Assembly: GCA_963702835.1 (NCBI GenBank)
Contig: OY969762.1
Location: 434,001 to 498,000, forward strand
Origin: JAFGAV01 sp041479055
GTDB taxonomy: Bacteria; Acidobacteriota; Aminicenantia; Aminicenantales; JAFGAV01
Reading direction: 5' to 3'
Length of the DNA stretch: 64,000 nt
Of this stretch, positions 8,106-16,687 are shown in pieces; positions within the stretch are counted from its first letter, which is position 1; every line of letters starts with the position of its first letter. The position numbers were made by a program, and so were the translations under genes. Under the pieces are notes generated by a model that saw only the letters and a list, made by a program, of their open reading frames with translations, was not told the origin of the DNA and searched no databases.

Positions 8106-8227
8106 GATGTTTTTCACAAAATCTGTGAATAACCTGTGGAAAAGTGACCGGTCCGGCAGTCGAATAGCCGAGAACTATTAGACTTATGGCGTTTTGCACA
8201 GTATTTAGTCAACGCCGGCGAGGGGAA

Positions 8228-8256
8228 TTGATAATCATCGGGCATTGGCTTATGAT
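8228..8256 (+). promoter_or_regulatory. Sigma70-type promoter of zinc-ribbon protein gene
   Basis: TTGATA (8228-8233) and TATGAT (8251-8256) are separated by 17 nt, about 30 nt before the downstream ATG. The gap to the left (8106-8227) also holds an inverted repeat TTCACA-n5-TGTGAA (8112-8128). Confidence 0.65.
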
Positions 8257-8285
8257 GTATGGGGAGCGGGTGAGGGAAAACAACC

Positions 8286-9167
8286 ATGGACAACGAATTC
8301 AAGCGCGCTGAAAACACATTCCAGGGATTGAGGGAGAAGTTCCGTCAAGGGGAAATCTCCCGGCAGGAATTCCTGGACGAAATGAAGAACCTTCAAGTCA
8401 AGGACGACCAGGGCCGTGTATGGATGATCGGCAGCCAGAGCGGCAATTGGTATTACCTTAAAGGCCAGGAGTGGGTTCAAGCCGAGCCCGAGATAAAAAA
8501 GGAATCCAGGGGGGCTTGCCCCTACTGCGGGTTCGAGAACAAGCCGGAAGCCGAGGCCTGCGCCCGTTGCGGAGGCGGCCTCCGCGGCTCCGAGGATTTC
8601 TGTATCCAGTGCGGCACCAAGCTCTTGCCCCCGCTCTACCGTTGTCCCAAATGCGACGCTCTCTCGCCCGGCGCGACGCCGACGACCACTCCCACGCCGA
8701 GCGCCGTGGCGGCGACGACGCCGGCCCCAGCCCCGCCGCCGGCTCCGGCAACAGCCCCGGCTCAGGCTTCGGCGCTCCCCGAGAAAAAACCTGCGCCCCA
8801 GCCCGAGAAAAAACCGATCCAGGGCGCCTTCATGCTCAAGTCGGTGAGCGCTCCTTCCTTTGCTCTTTTCGGGGGCGCCGTCGGCATCATCTTCGGCATC
8901 ATCCTGGGCGCTTTCATCGGCGCCACGGATTTTTTGGCCGTCCAGACGGCCAAGCTGCCCGGTTTCTTGACCGATATGCAGGGCACCCTGATCGGCGCCG
9001 CGGTCTATGCCGCGGCGGGCGGCTTGATCGGCTTCCTAGCCATCGGCCTGCTGGCTTGGCTGAAGGCGCATTTCATCAACATTCTTCTTTCTTTTATCGG
9101 CGGGATTAAGGTCAATCTCGACCAGGTCCCCGAAGGCCTGCGCCGGGGCAAAAGAGCCGGCCGCTAG
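8286..9167 (+). CDS. Zinc-ribbon membrane protein, function unknown
   Basis: Protein of 293 residues that I do not recognise as a named family. Residues 1-70 are charged and helical, followed by a segment (VWMIGSQSGNWYYLKG) resembling small display or zinc-ribbon partner domains. Two tandem zinc ribbons use C78/C81/C92/C95 and C106/C109/C120/C123. An Ala/Pro/Thr-rich linker (about 128-180) leads to three hydrophobic segments between about 188 and 275. The protein is probably anchored in the inner membrane with its ribbons in the cytosol. It has its own promoter and converges with hypF with only a 6-nt gap. No enzymatic motif seen. Confidence 0.75.
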   Translation: MDNEFKRAENTFQGLREKFRQGEISRQEFLDEMKNLQVKDDQGRVWMIGSQSGNWYYLKGQEWVQAEPEIKKESRGACPYCGFENKPEAEACARCGGGLRGSEDFCIQCGTKLLPPLYRCPKCDALSPGATPTTTPTPSAVAATTPAPAPPPAPATAPAQASALPEKKPAPQPEKKPIQGAFMLKSVSAPSFALFGGAVGIIFGIILGAFIGATDFLAVQTAKLPGFLTDMQGTLIGAAVYAAAGGLIGFLAIGLLAWLKAHFINILLSFIGGIKVNLDQVPEGLRRGKRAGR

Positions 9168-9173
9168 CCCCGG

Positions 9174-11462
9174 TCAGAGGCCGGTTCTCTTAAGCCGGTT
9201 CAAAGCAAAAGCAATCTGCCCCAGCGACAGGGACTCGTCGTTGGGTGAATAATGCTCCGGCCTGAGGACCTTGAATCTTTTCTTTTGTAAAAGCTCGAGG
9301 CTCGCTTCCAGGAGTCTCTTGTTGAGAAAAACCCCGCCGGTCAGAGCCACGGTCGTAATCCCCCGCCTGACCCTGGCCAGCTCCGCCATCCGGACAATCG
9401 CCCTGGCCAGCGTCTGGTGAAATCGGGCGGAGATGTCCGGGACTGGTCTTCGGGCTTCAAGGTCCTGGAGGATGGCCCGGATGGTGGGGACAAAGGAGAT
9501 ATCCAAGGGCCGGCCGGGCAGAACCCGGAAGGGATAGCTCCTCCCGCTCTTCGGCGCCGCAGCGGCCTCCAGCCTCATGGCCGCTTCAGCCTCAAATTCC
9601 ATCTCCTCGGGGGCGAGCCCGGTGAGCCAGGACACGGCGTCAAACAGCCGGCCGCAGCTCGAAGCGAGCGGGCTGCGGACCCCGCGGGAGGTCATGGCCA
9701 GAACCCCCTGAACTTTCTTTTTGTCCACCCGCTCCAGGCTCTTGTGCCGGGCGGCGCGGTCCCCGTAGATCTGGCGGAGGTAGGCCAGAGCCATGCGCCA
9801 GGGCTGGCGTGCGGCCAAGTCGCCTCCGGGCAGGGGGACGGGCTTCAGGCGTCCGAAGCGTTCGGAGGACGAGTAGTCAGCCACCATGAACTCGCCCCCC
9901 CAGGCTTCGCCGTCGACGCCGTAGCCATAGCCGTCCAGGGAGACGCCCAGAACCTTTCGGCCTGCCGGAAAGCCGTGCTCGAGCAGTGCGGCCAGGATAT
10001 GGGCATGATGGTGCTGCACCTGGAGAAGGGGAAGGCCCATCCGGCGTGCCATCCGGGTCGTGTGGAAATCCGGGTGGAGGTCGCAGACGACAACCTCCGG
10101 CTTGACGCTGAACAGACGGCAGAGATGGCCGATGGTCTCTTCCAGGTAGCGATGGTTCCGGTATTCGTCCAGGTCGCCCAAGAACTGGCTGGTCACCACG
10201 TAGCCGTTCTTGTAGATGGAGACCGTGTCCTTAAGCTCGCCGCCCAGGGCCAGGATGTGCTTTGAGGAGACGAGGGAGGCCGGCACCTTCTGGGGATAGG
10301 GGACGTAGCCTCGGGCGCGGCGAACAAAGAGCGGCCGGCCGCGGACGACACGCAGGACCGAATCGTCCGCCCTCATCTCGATCGGCCGGTCGTGGTCCAG
10401 GACGGCATCGGACAGGGCGGCAATCCCTTCCTTCCGGTCTTTCATAATGGGCGAGTCCTTTCGGTTGGAGCTGGTGGCCACGATGAGGGGGAGGGTCCGA
10501 AGGAGGAGATGGTGGAGCGGCGTGTAGGGAAGCATGAAGCCCATCTCGTCAAGGTGGGGGGCCAAACCCGGAATATCCTTCTTCTTTTTTAAAAGGACAA
10601 TAGGACGGCTGGCCGAGAGAAGAAGGTGTTTTTCAGGCTCGGAGAGGTAAACGTATTTTTCGACCACTTCCGGGCTGGCGGCCATGAGCGCCAGGGGCTT
10701 GGTCTTCCGCGTTTTGACCCGGCGCAGTCGCCGGACGGCCGCGGGGTTCAGGGCATCGGCCGCCAGGTGAAACCCGCCCAAACCCTTGACCGCCAGGATT
10801 TTTCCCTTCTTGAGGAGCGAGGCCGCTTCGTCCAAGCCGCCCGCAATGGTTTTGCCCGTCCGGGAGTCGGTCAGAGTGACCCGTGGGCCGCAGAGGGGAC
10901 AAGCGATGGGCTGGGCCTGGTAGCGCCTGTCCAGGGGATCATGGTATTCGCGCCGGCAATCGGGGCACAGGGCAAAGCCGGCCATGGTGGTCCGGCTCCG
11001 GTCGTAGGGCAGGGAACGGACGATGGTGTAGCGGGGGCCGCAGTCCGTGCAGTTGGTGAAGGGATAGCGGTAACGACGCTCGGCCGGGTCGCTGATCTCG
11101 GCCAGGCAGGCGGAGCAGGTGCCGATGTCGGGCGAAATGAAGGCAAAGCTTTCTTCCCGTCGCGAGGCCAGAACCCGAAAATTCCTGAATCCCTTAAAGG
11201 GCGCCGGATAGCTCTTAATCTCCTCCACCAGGCCGAGGGGAGGCTTTTCCCGGCGCACGGCCCGCAGAAAACTTTTAAAATCGGACGGCCCTTCCTGTTC
11301 CAGGTGGATCTCCACGCCGGGCCCGACGTTTTTGACATAGCCGTGGAACCCGAATCGAACGGCCAAGCGATAGATGAACGGCCGGAAGCCGACGCCCTGG
11401 ACCACGCCCGAGACAAGAATCCGGACGGCCCGGCCTTTTCTCTTTTTCCTGGAATCAGCCAT
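9174..11462 (-). CDS. hypF: Carbamoyltransferase HypF ([NiFe]-hydrogenase maturation)
   Basis: HypF, 762 residues. It transfers the carbamoyl group of carbamoyl phosphate to the C-terminal cysteine of HypE in making the CN ligands of [NiFe]-hydrogenase. Domains in order: acylphosphatase-like (about 12-100, with VSGVVQGVGFRPFI), two zinc fingers (C116/C119 with C138/C141, and a second set near 165-195), a YrdC-like nucleotide-binding domain (about 205-385), and a Kae1-like C-terminal domain with HHHAH near 463-467 and ALTGGVFLN. Length is normal for HypF. It overlaps queH by 8 nt and is the last gene of its operon. Its partner HypE is encoded far away at 61903-62916. Confidence 0.96.
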   Translation of the reverse strand: MADSRKKRKGRAVRILVSGVVQGVGFRPFIYRLAVRFGFHGYVKNVGPGVEIHLEQEGPSDFKSFLRAVRREKPPLGLVEEIKSYPAPFKGFRNFRVLASRREESFAFISPDIGTCSACLAEISDPAERRYRYPFTNCTDCGPRYTIVRSLPYDRSRTTMAGFALCPDCRREYHDPLDRRYQAQPIACPLCGPRVTLTDSRTGKTIAGGLDEAASLLKKGKILAVKGLGGFHLAADALNPAAVRRLRRVKTRKTKPLALMAASPEVVEKYVYLSEPEKHLLLSASRPIVLLKKKKDIPGLAPHLDEMGFMLPYTPLHHLLLRTLPLIVATSSNRKDSPIMKDRKEGIAALSDAVLDHDRPIEMRADDSVLRVVRGRPLFVRRARGYVPYPQKVPASLVSSKHILALGGELKDTVSIYKNGYVVTSQFLGDLDEYRNHRYLEETIGHLCRLFSVKPEVVVCDLHPDFHTTRMARRMGLPLLQVQHHHAHILAALLEHGFPAGRKVLGVSLDGYGYGVDGEAWGGEFMVADYSSSERFGRLKPVPLPGGDLAARQPWRMALAYLRQIYGDRAARHKSLERVDKKKVQGVLAMTSRGVRSPLASSCGRLFDAVSWLTGLAPEEMEFEAEAAMRLEAAAAPKSGRSYPFRVLPGRPLDISFVPTIRAILQDLEARRPVPDISARFHQTLARAIVRMAELARVRRGITTVALTGGVFLNKRLLEASLELLQKKRFKVLRPEHYSPNDESLSLGQIAFALNRLKRTGL

Positions 11463-12051
11463 GGCTCTCGGGGCCGGCCGCCTTAGGCTTCAGGGAATAG
11501 ACGCAGCCGCAGTAGTCCTGCCGGTAGAGGCCGTGCTCTTTGCTCAGGAGAATGCTCCGCCGGAACCCGTCCTTTTTCTTAAAGTTTGCTTCCACAAAAA
11601 CCAGCCCGTAGCGCCGGCCGAACATCCGGCCGAGGCGATTGAGAACATCCGCTTTTTTCCAGGGGCTGAGGCTCATGATAGTGGTGAAGGCTTCAAACCC
11701 GAGGCGGGAAGCGGCGCAGGCCGTCTCGTTCAATCTCAGGGCGTAGCAGATATCGCACCGCCGGCCTTTTTCAGGCTCGTCCTTGAATTTGCGGGTGAGC
11801 GCCGTCCAGCGGTCGAAATCGCGCGGGCCCTCGAGAAGGGTCAGCCCCAGGAGGGAGGCCACCCTCTCGGCTTCGGCGAGCCTGAGGTTGTATTCCCGGG
11901 AAGGATAAATGTTGGGGTTATAGAAATAGCCCGTGACGGCAGGGAACGAGCCGGGTATTTCCCCCGGCCCGGGCCGGTAAGTCTGCTTCAGTTGCTGCAA
12001 GACATAGAGCGCGTCCGGCGCGCAGCAGACGTGGGCCAGGAGTCCGGGCAT
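11455..12051 (-). CDS. queH: Epoxyqueuosine reductase QueH
   Basis: QueH (DUF208), 198 residues. It is the cobalamin-independent epoxyqueuosine reductase that completes queuosine in tRNA wobble positions. The N-terminal HVCCAPD supplies the vicinal cysteine pair (C9, C10). Later RRCDICYALR and DYCGCVYS supply further cysteines for the iron-sulfur cluster and metal site. NPNIYPSREYNLR and the FTTIMSLSPWK segment are family hallmarks. The ATG at 12051, preceded by GAGGACGG, is chosen because 32 in-frame residues upstream overlap the carboxypeptidase gene and show no family similarity. It overlaps hypF downstream by 8 nt. Context with hypF looks incidental. Confidence 0.93.
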   Translation of the reverse strand: MPGLLAHVCCAPDALYVLQQLKQTYRPGPGEIPGSFPAVTGYFYNPNIYPSREYNLRLAEAERVASLLGLTLLEGPRDFDRWTALTRKFKDEPEKGRRCDICYALRLNETACAASRLGFEAFTTIMSLSPWKKADVLNRLGRMFGRRYGLVFVEANFKKKDGFRRSILLSKEHGLYRQDYCGCVYSLKPKAAGPESHG

Positions 12052-12062
12052 TTTTCCGTCCT

Positions 12063-13385
12063 CTAGCCTCCGCGTTTTTTCGTGGAGCGTATCCCGGGAT
12101 CCCCGGCTGCGGAGGGCCGCTCCTTGCCGGACGGGCCTTCCCCCCATCCCGGCGGCCTGTAGCGGCTGATACAGTCCTCGATTAGGTAGAGGGCAGCCGG
12201 AAGATTATCGTTGAAAATGGGCAGGATCTCGGTTTCCGCATTAAAAAACCCGCCCGCCTGCTCGCTGCCGGGCTCAAGCTCGATGGTGTAAGCCGGGATG
12301 CCGTACAGGCCAAAGGCCCAGTCGGTCGTTTCGCCGTTGGTCAAGTAGGATACCAGGCTGGACTGGCCGTATCGGTACACGTTGCCCGCCACCTCCTGGA
12401 TGCACTGGGACATTCCGGCGGCCAGGGCCTTCATCCGCTCGGCATTCTCCACGGGCTGGCGGCTGTAGCCCCAGGGATAATAGATGGTCTGAGAGAAGCT
12501 GTGGTAGGAAATGAGGGCCTGGAAATTGTTCCCGCGGAAGAGGTCGCGGACAGCCGCGGCCTCGGGCTCGGAGAAGGGGGAGCGGCCACGATAAACGGCC
12601 GAGTCCGGCTCAGGGCTGGAGCCTAAATTGTCGTAGCCCCACTGGTAGTCGTAGTTCCGATTGAGGTCCACGCCGAAGCTTTCGTCGCCGTTATCCCGGC
12701 GGTTCTTGCGCCAGTAGCGATAGACGTGAATGCTGTACTCCAGTCCGTCGGGATTGAGCAGCGGCACGATCCACACTTCGCTGTGGTCCACGATGTCCCG
12801 CACGCGGCTGTCGGTGAGGTAGTTGTCCAGAAGGTACTTGCCTAGGAGAAAGGGAACCTCGACCGAGATCCATTCGCGGGCGTGGTGGCAACCCAGGAAC
12901 AGGACCTGGGCTTCCGGCTCCGCCGCCCCGACGTTGCTGCTGACCTTCAGGGCATAGAGGGTCCGGCCTTCGAGGCTCCGGCCGATGTCATACACTTTGG
13001 CCAAGCCCGGATGGCCGGCTTCCAGCGACCTCAGGTCCGTTTTGAGCTCGTCGGCGGAATGGTAATCGCCGTTGATGCCGCCGGCAGCGGAAGAGGGAAC
13101 GGCAACCGGCCGGCCGGAAAATGCCGGTTCCGGATGATAGGCCAGGTTTGCTCCGGCCAGCCGTATCCTGTCCTGGGGAGAGCTGATAACATACAGCCTC
13201 CCTTCCTTTTCCATAAGGAAATCCAAGCCCCAACTGGCCAGTTGAGGCAGGGAAACCTGTTTCAGGTCCAGGCTGATGACCTGCCGGGTCTCTTGTTCCT
13301 GCGGGTTCAGGCTCAATCCGGATAGGGCCAATACAAAAACTAATGCTATGAAGAACTTCTGAAAGCATCTCTTTTTCCGTAGCAT
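12063..13385 (-). CDS. Secreted M14 zinc carboxypeptidase
   Basis: Carboxypeptidase A/T-like exopeptidase, 440 residues, probably exported (hydrophobic signal at about 8-26). A pro-region of about 80 residues precedes the peptidase domain. Zinc ligands are H168 and E171 in HHARE and a later histidine in SYHSF. The substrate-binding segment VDLNRNYDYQWG and the catalytic glutamate in YTIELEPG are present, so it should be active. The C-terminus carries a short basic tail. It begins 6 nt after an outer-membrane protein gene and precedes queH, with whose reading frame it does not overlap. Role is probably peptide scavenging outside the cytoplasm. Confidence 0.92.
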   Translation of the reverse strand: MLRKKRCFQKFFIALVFVLALSGLSLNPQEQETRQVISLDLKQVSLPQLASWGLDFLMEKEGRLYVISSPQDRIRLAGANLAYHPEPAFSGRPVAVPSSAAGGINGDYHSADELKTDLRSLEAGHPGLAKVYDIGRSLEGRTLYALKVSSNVGAAEPEAQVLFLGCHHAREWISVEVPFLLGKYLLDNYLTDSRVRDIVDHSEVWIVPLLNPDGLEYSIHVYRYWRKNRRDNGDESFGVDLNRNYDYQWGYDNLGSSPEPDSAVYRGRSPFSEPEAAAVRDLFRGNNFQALISYHSFSQTIYYPWGYSRQPVENAERMKALAAGMSQCIQEVAGNVYRYGQSSLVSYLTNGETTDWAFGLYGIPAYTIELEPGSEQAGGFFNAETEILPIFNDNLPAALYLIEDCISRYRPPGWGEGPSGKERPSAAGDPGIRSTKKRGG

Positions 13386-13391
13386 GTGTCT

Positions 13392-14633
13392 TTATCCTCT
13401 GGCCGGCTTAGGGCCGGAGAAAACGGTTAGGGTCAGGGCCAGCCTTTGAGCCGTCAGATGCCGGCCCGAGCCATTTTCAGCGCCCAGGATTGTCCCCAGG
13501 TCCAAATGGATGCCTTTCCAGTAGAGCCCCACTCCCAGGCTGAAATTGATATAGGACGACCGCGGCGAGCTCATCGGCTGAGGGTCATAAACAAGGCCGA
13601 TGCGGGCGGGGAAGTCGAATTCCTGCTTGAAGAGGCGGAACCAGCTCAGGTACTCCAGCCCCAGGCCGGCCTTCCAGGTGTCCCGGAAATCCCTGGCCAT
13701 ATCCTCCCCCAAGAGTGAGGCCCGGTAGGACGACCAATTCCAGTAAGTCATCTCCCCGGCTAACAGGAACGGGTCGAAAAATTTCCAGGCCAGGCCGAGG
13801 CCCAGGACCAGGGGTTCGCGGAACGTATCTTCCCCGGAGCCTTGAATCAGAATGTCCGCTGATTGAGCGCTGTAGCGAAGGCTGCTGCGGCTGGTGGCCT
13901 TTCTTTGATAGGGCGAGCGGAAGACGGCGGCCAAGCTGAGCTCGTCCGAAGCTCGCCAGCACAGCCCACCGTTGAAGTAGCATCCTCTAAAGCTGCGCGT
14001 CCGGCTATCGGTGATGCTGATGCCGCTCCAAGCATCCGTCAGATTCCAGGCCCACTGGCCGGAGACAAGATTAAGGCCCAGGCCCAAAGACAGGCCGCCG
14101 GCAATCTCCCGGCCGAGGGAGATGTTTAAGGTCCGTAGAGACCCGGCCTGACTGAAGGAAAATAAATAATCGGGCGAGCCCGATCGGGCCACGGCTTCCG
14201 GCCGGTCATAGATTTCGCTCAGAGCCAGCCCCAGCCCCACGCTCCAGCCCAGAACCCGGACGCTGACCGCGGCCAGGTCGGCCGAGGCCGTACTCAAGCC
14301 GGCGTTGCCGACCGTGGACAGAGGGCCGGTGTTTACCGGGCCGTAGCGAAAAAAGTCGGCGGACTGAAGCGATCCGCCGAGCGATACAGCCAGGCTCGGG
14401 AGGCGCGTCATCAGGGCCGGGTTGGTGAAGAGGGCGGAAGCATCGGCCGCCAGGGTGAACATCGTATCGCCCAGGCTGAGTCCGGCGGCGCCCGTAGGGC
14501 CGAAAATATTCCAGGTGCGGACCGGCGCTTCCTCCTCGTACTGGCCCAGGACCATCTGGCCCCGGAGCGGAAAGGGATGCCAGGCCAATAGAAATCCAAG
14601 GGCCAGAAGGACGATGATTTTGAGCTTGCACAT
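13392..14633 (-). CDS. Predicted outer-membrane beta-barrel protein
   Basis: Exported protein of 413 residues with a signal peptide (about 1-26). The mature part is a succession of amphipathic strands ending in aromatic residues, separated by Gly/Ser/Asn turns. GLSLGDTMFTLAADASALFTNPA near the N-terminus is typical of the PorV/FadL-like (UPF0164) barrel group. A role in transporting hydrophobic compounds or in protein secretion is possible but not shown. It is the first gene of an operon with the M14 peptidase. The ATG at 14633 is used; a TTG one codon earlier is less likely. The predicted transcription start falls almost on the ATG, so the mRNA may be leaderless. Confidence 0.75.
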   Translation of the reverse strand: MCKLKIIVLLALGFLLAWHPFPLRGQMVLGQYEEEAPVRTWNIFGPTGAAGLSLGDTMFTLAADASALFTNPALMTRLPSLAVSLGGSLQSADFFRYGPVNTGPLSTVGNAGLSTASADLAAVSVRVLGWSVGLGLALSEIYDRPEAVARSGSPDYLFSFSQAGSLRTLNISLGREIAGGLSLGLGLNLVSGQWAWNLTDAWSGISITDSRTRSFRGCYFNGGLCWRASDELSLAAVFRSPYQRKATSRSSLRYSAQSADILIQGSGEDTFREPLVLGLGLAWKFFDPFLLAGEMTYWNWSSYRASLLGEDMARDFRDTWKAGLGLEYLSWFRLFKQEFDFPARIGLVYDPQPMSSPRSSYINFSLGVGLYWKGIHLDLGTILGAENGSGRHLTAQRLALTLTVFSGPKPARG

Positions 14634-14640
14634 CAACCCG

Positions 14641-14670
14641 ATTTTACTTCCCGGGGCCGGTCCGGTTCAA
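14641..14670 (-). promoter_or_regulatory. Promoter of OMP-peptidase-queH-hypF operon
   Basis: On the minus strand TTGAAC (14670-14665) is followed after 18 nt by TAAAAT (14646-14641). The predicted start, about 14634, nearly coincides with the ATG at 14633. Confidence 0.5.
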
Positions 14671-14682
14671 ATGTATTATTAA

Positions 14683-14711
14683 TTGAAAAAGGCCGGACGA
14701 TATGTTATAGG
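14683..14711 (+). promoter_or_regulatory. Promoter of fabH
   Basis: TTGAAA (14683-14688), a 17-nt spacer, then TATAGG (14706-14711), 21 nt before the fabH ATG. It is divergent from the promoter of the outer-membrane protein operon. Confidence 0.5.
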
Positions 14712-14732
14712 TAGGCCGTTTGGAGCCGAGAA

Positions 14733-15728
14733 ATGATTAAAAGAACCGAACGCAAGATCAAGATCGTCGGCACGGGCATGTATGTCCCGGACAAGGTCCT
14801 GACCAACGCCGACCTGCAGAAAATTGTGGACACCACGGATGAATGGATCGTCAGCCGGACCGGCATCCGGGAGCGCCGCATCGCCGCCAAGGAGCAGGCC
14901 ACTTCAGATTTGGCCCTTATGGCCGCGCGCCGGGCGCTGAAGAGCATCCACCTGGAGCCTACCGATATCGACGCCATTATCGTAGCCAACAACACCCCCG
15001 ACACGGCTTTCCCCTCTACGGCCTGCTGGGTGCAGGCCGGGCTCAAGGCGGGCCTGATTCCTTCTTTCGATATAGTGGCCGGCTGCACAGGATTCCTCTA
15101 CGGTTTGGTCGTGGCCGAAGGGCTGATCCTGAGCGGGACGGTACGGCGGGTTCTGCTCATCGGCGGCGAGACATTATCCCGGATCACCAACTGGGAGGAC
15201 CGCAACACCTGCGTCCTGTTCGGCGACGCCGCCGGGGCGGTTATTCTAGAGGAGAGCAAGGACGAATCCGGCCTGCTGTCTCATTTCTGGCAGGCCGACG
15301 GCAACTTAGGACCCCTTCTCATCCAGCCTGCCGGAGGGTCGAGGCTCCCGGCCTGCCATGAGACCGTAGCCAAGCGACAGCATTTTCTCCAGATGAAGGG
15401 CAACGAAGTCTTCAAACACGCCGTGAAGCGCATGGGCGAGGCGGCCGAGGAAGCCTTGAAACTGGCCGGCATCAAGAAAGAGGACATCAACTGGTTCATC
15501 CCCCATCAGGCCAATATCCGCATCATCGAAGCCACCGGCGAGCGGCTGAAGGTCCCCCGGGAGAAGGTTTACGTCAACGTCAACCGCTACGGCAACGTGT
15601 CCGTGGCCTGCATTCCCATGGCTCTGGACGAGATGCGGCAGGCCGGGCAACTCAAGAAGGGGGATATCCTGGTGCTCGACGCTTTCGGCGCCGGATTCAC
15701 CTGGGGGGCTGTCGTCTACCGCTGGTAG
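14733..15728 (+). CDS. fabH: 3-oxoacyl-[ACP] synthase III (FabH)
   Basis: Beta-ketoacyl-ACP synthase III, 331 residues, which starts fatty acid synthesis by condensing acyl-CoA with malonyl-ACP. The catalytic triad is visible: C118 in VAGCTGF, His in FIPHQANIRI (about residue 256) and Asn in NRYGNVS (about 287). EWIVSRTGIRERR near residues 37-49 is the usual FabH segment. Length is standard. GGAG stands 8 nt before the ATG. It is a single-gene unit, transcribed against the por operon. It could serve general fatty acid synthesis; some FabH homologues work in specialised pathways, but nothing nearby suggests that. Confidence 0.95.
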   Translation: MIKRTERKIKIVGTGMYVPDKVLTNADLQKIVDTTDEWIVSRTGIRERRIAAKEQATSDLALMAARRALKSIHLEPTDIDAIIVANNTPDTAFPSTACWVQAGLKAGLIPSFDIVAGCTGFLYGLVVAEGLILSGTVRRVLLIGGETLSRITNWEDRNTCVLFGDAAGAVILEESKDESGLLSHFWQADGNLGPLLIQPAGGSRLPACHETVAKRQHFLQMKGNEVFKHAVKRMGEAAEEALKLAGIKKEDINWFIPHQANIRIIEATGERLKVPREKVYVNVNRYGNVSVACIPMALDEMRQAGQLKKGDILVLDAFGAGFTWGAVVYRW

Positions 15729-15788
15729 GGGCGCAAGCGCCGGCCGTGATTCGGGGACACCATCCCCATCTACCTTTTTTGCTCCCTT

Positions 15789-16687
15789 TTATCCTCCGCA
15801 CATCTTGGTGAGTCGCGCCCAGCGCGCGTCCACGTCGTCCTGGATGCGCTGGACCTCTTCCTCGGTCAGGTGGCGGAAGCGGCCCTGCAGCCGGATGTAG
15901 TCCTTGACCGGCTTGCGCTCCTTGACCTTGATATTCAGGGTGCAATTCTCGCCGTTTTCCATTTCGAAGATGGGGAAATATCCCGGTCTGGACGGCTAGG
16001 CGGGCCAGCTTGATGGTGTCCTCGGGCCGGCTCTTCCAGCCGGCCGGGCAGGGCGCGTAGACGTGGAAGAATCGTGTGCCGCGGATATCCTTAGCCTTTT
16101 TCACTTTCTTGAACAGGTCCTCGGCATAGCCGATGCTGGCCGTGGCCTGGTAGGGGATGCGGTGGGCGGCCATGATGGCGTCGATGTCCTTCTTGGGCCG
16201 GTTCTTAAGATGTTTGACCGGGGTGGTGGTCGTCCAAGCGCCGTAGGGTGTGGCCGAGCTGCGCTGGATGCCCGGTATTCATGTAGGCCTCGTTGTCGTA
16301 ACAGATATAGAGGATGTCTTCATTCCGCTCGGCCGCTCCGCTGAGGGCCTGGATGCCGATGTCGAAGGTGCCGCCGTCCCCGGCCCAGGCCACCACCGTC
16401 GTTTCCCGGTCACCCATCATCTCCAGGCCGGCCTTCAGGCCAGAGGCTGAGGCGGCCGCCGTCTCGAAAGCGCAGTGGAATATGGAGACGTCGAGCGTGG
16501 AGTGGGGGAAAGGGCCGTCGATGACCGACCAGCAGCAGGCCGGGATACAAAGGGCCGTCTTGGGGCCGAGGGCCTTGAGCACGTAGCGCATGGCCAGGGG
16601 GGCCCCGCAGCCCTGGCAGGCCAGGTGGCCGGGGCCCATGTATTCCTCGAGGGGCATCGACAGCTTCATCGTCTTGTCCTTCTTCAT
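15789..16687 (-). pseudogene. porB: 2-oxoacid:ferredoxin oxidoreductase beta subunit, two frameshifts
   Basis: TPP-binding beta subunit of a pyruvate/2-oxoacid:ferredoxin oxidoreductase, which decarboxylates the oxoacid and forms acyl-CoA. The N-terminal part is intact, with GHLACQGCGAPLA and the TPP motif WAGDGGTFDIG. After YMNTG the frame shifts: removing one base from the GGG run at 16271-16273 restores YMNTGIQRSSATPYGAWTTT. A second shift after QTGIFP is repaired by removing one base from the four-base run at 15972-15975, restoring PIFEMENGENCTLN and a normal end (TKMCGG). Both are +1 changes in short homopolymers, which suggests sequence error more than decay. The start overlaps porA by 4 nt. 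Confidence 0.85.

Noticed and set aside
8106..8145. DnaA-box-like and palindromic sequence (TTCACA-n5-TGTGAA, then CTGTGGAAAAG), suggestive of an origin
   Set aside because: Only one imperfect box-like string, no AT-rich unwinding tract and no dnaA/dnaN nearby. At most an operator for the gene at 8286.
15729..15788. Bidirectional terminator between fabH and porB
   Set aside because: GGCGCAAGCGCC and GGGGA-n5-TCCCC hairpins exist, but stems are only 4-5 bp and the T run is not directly attached. Too weak to call.
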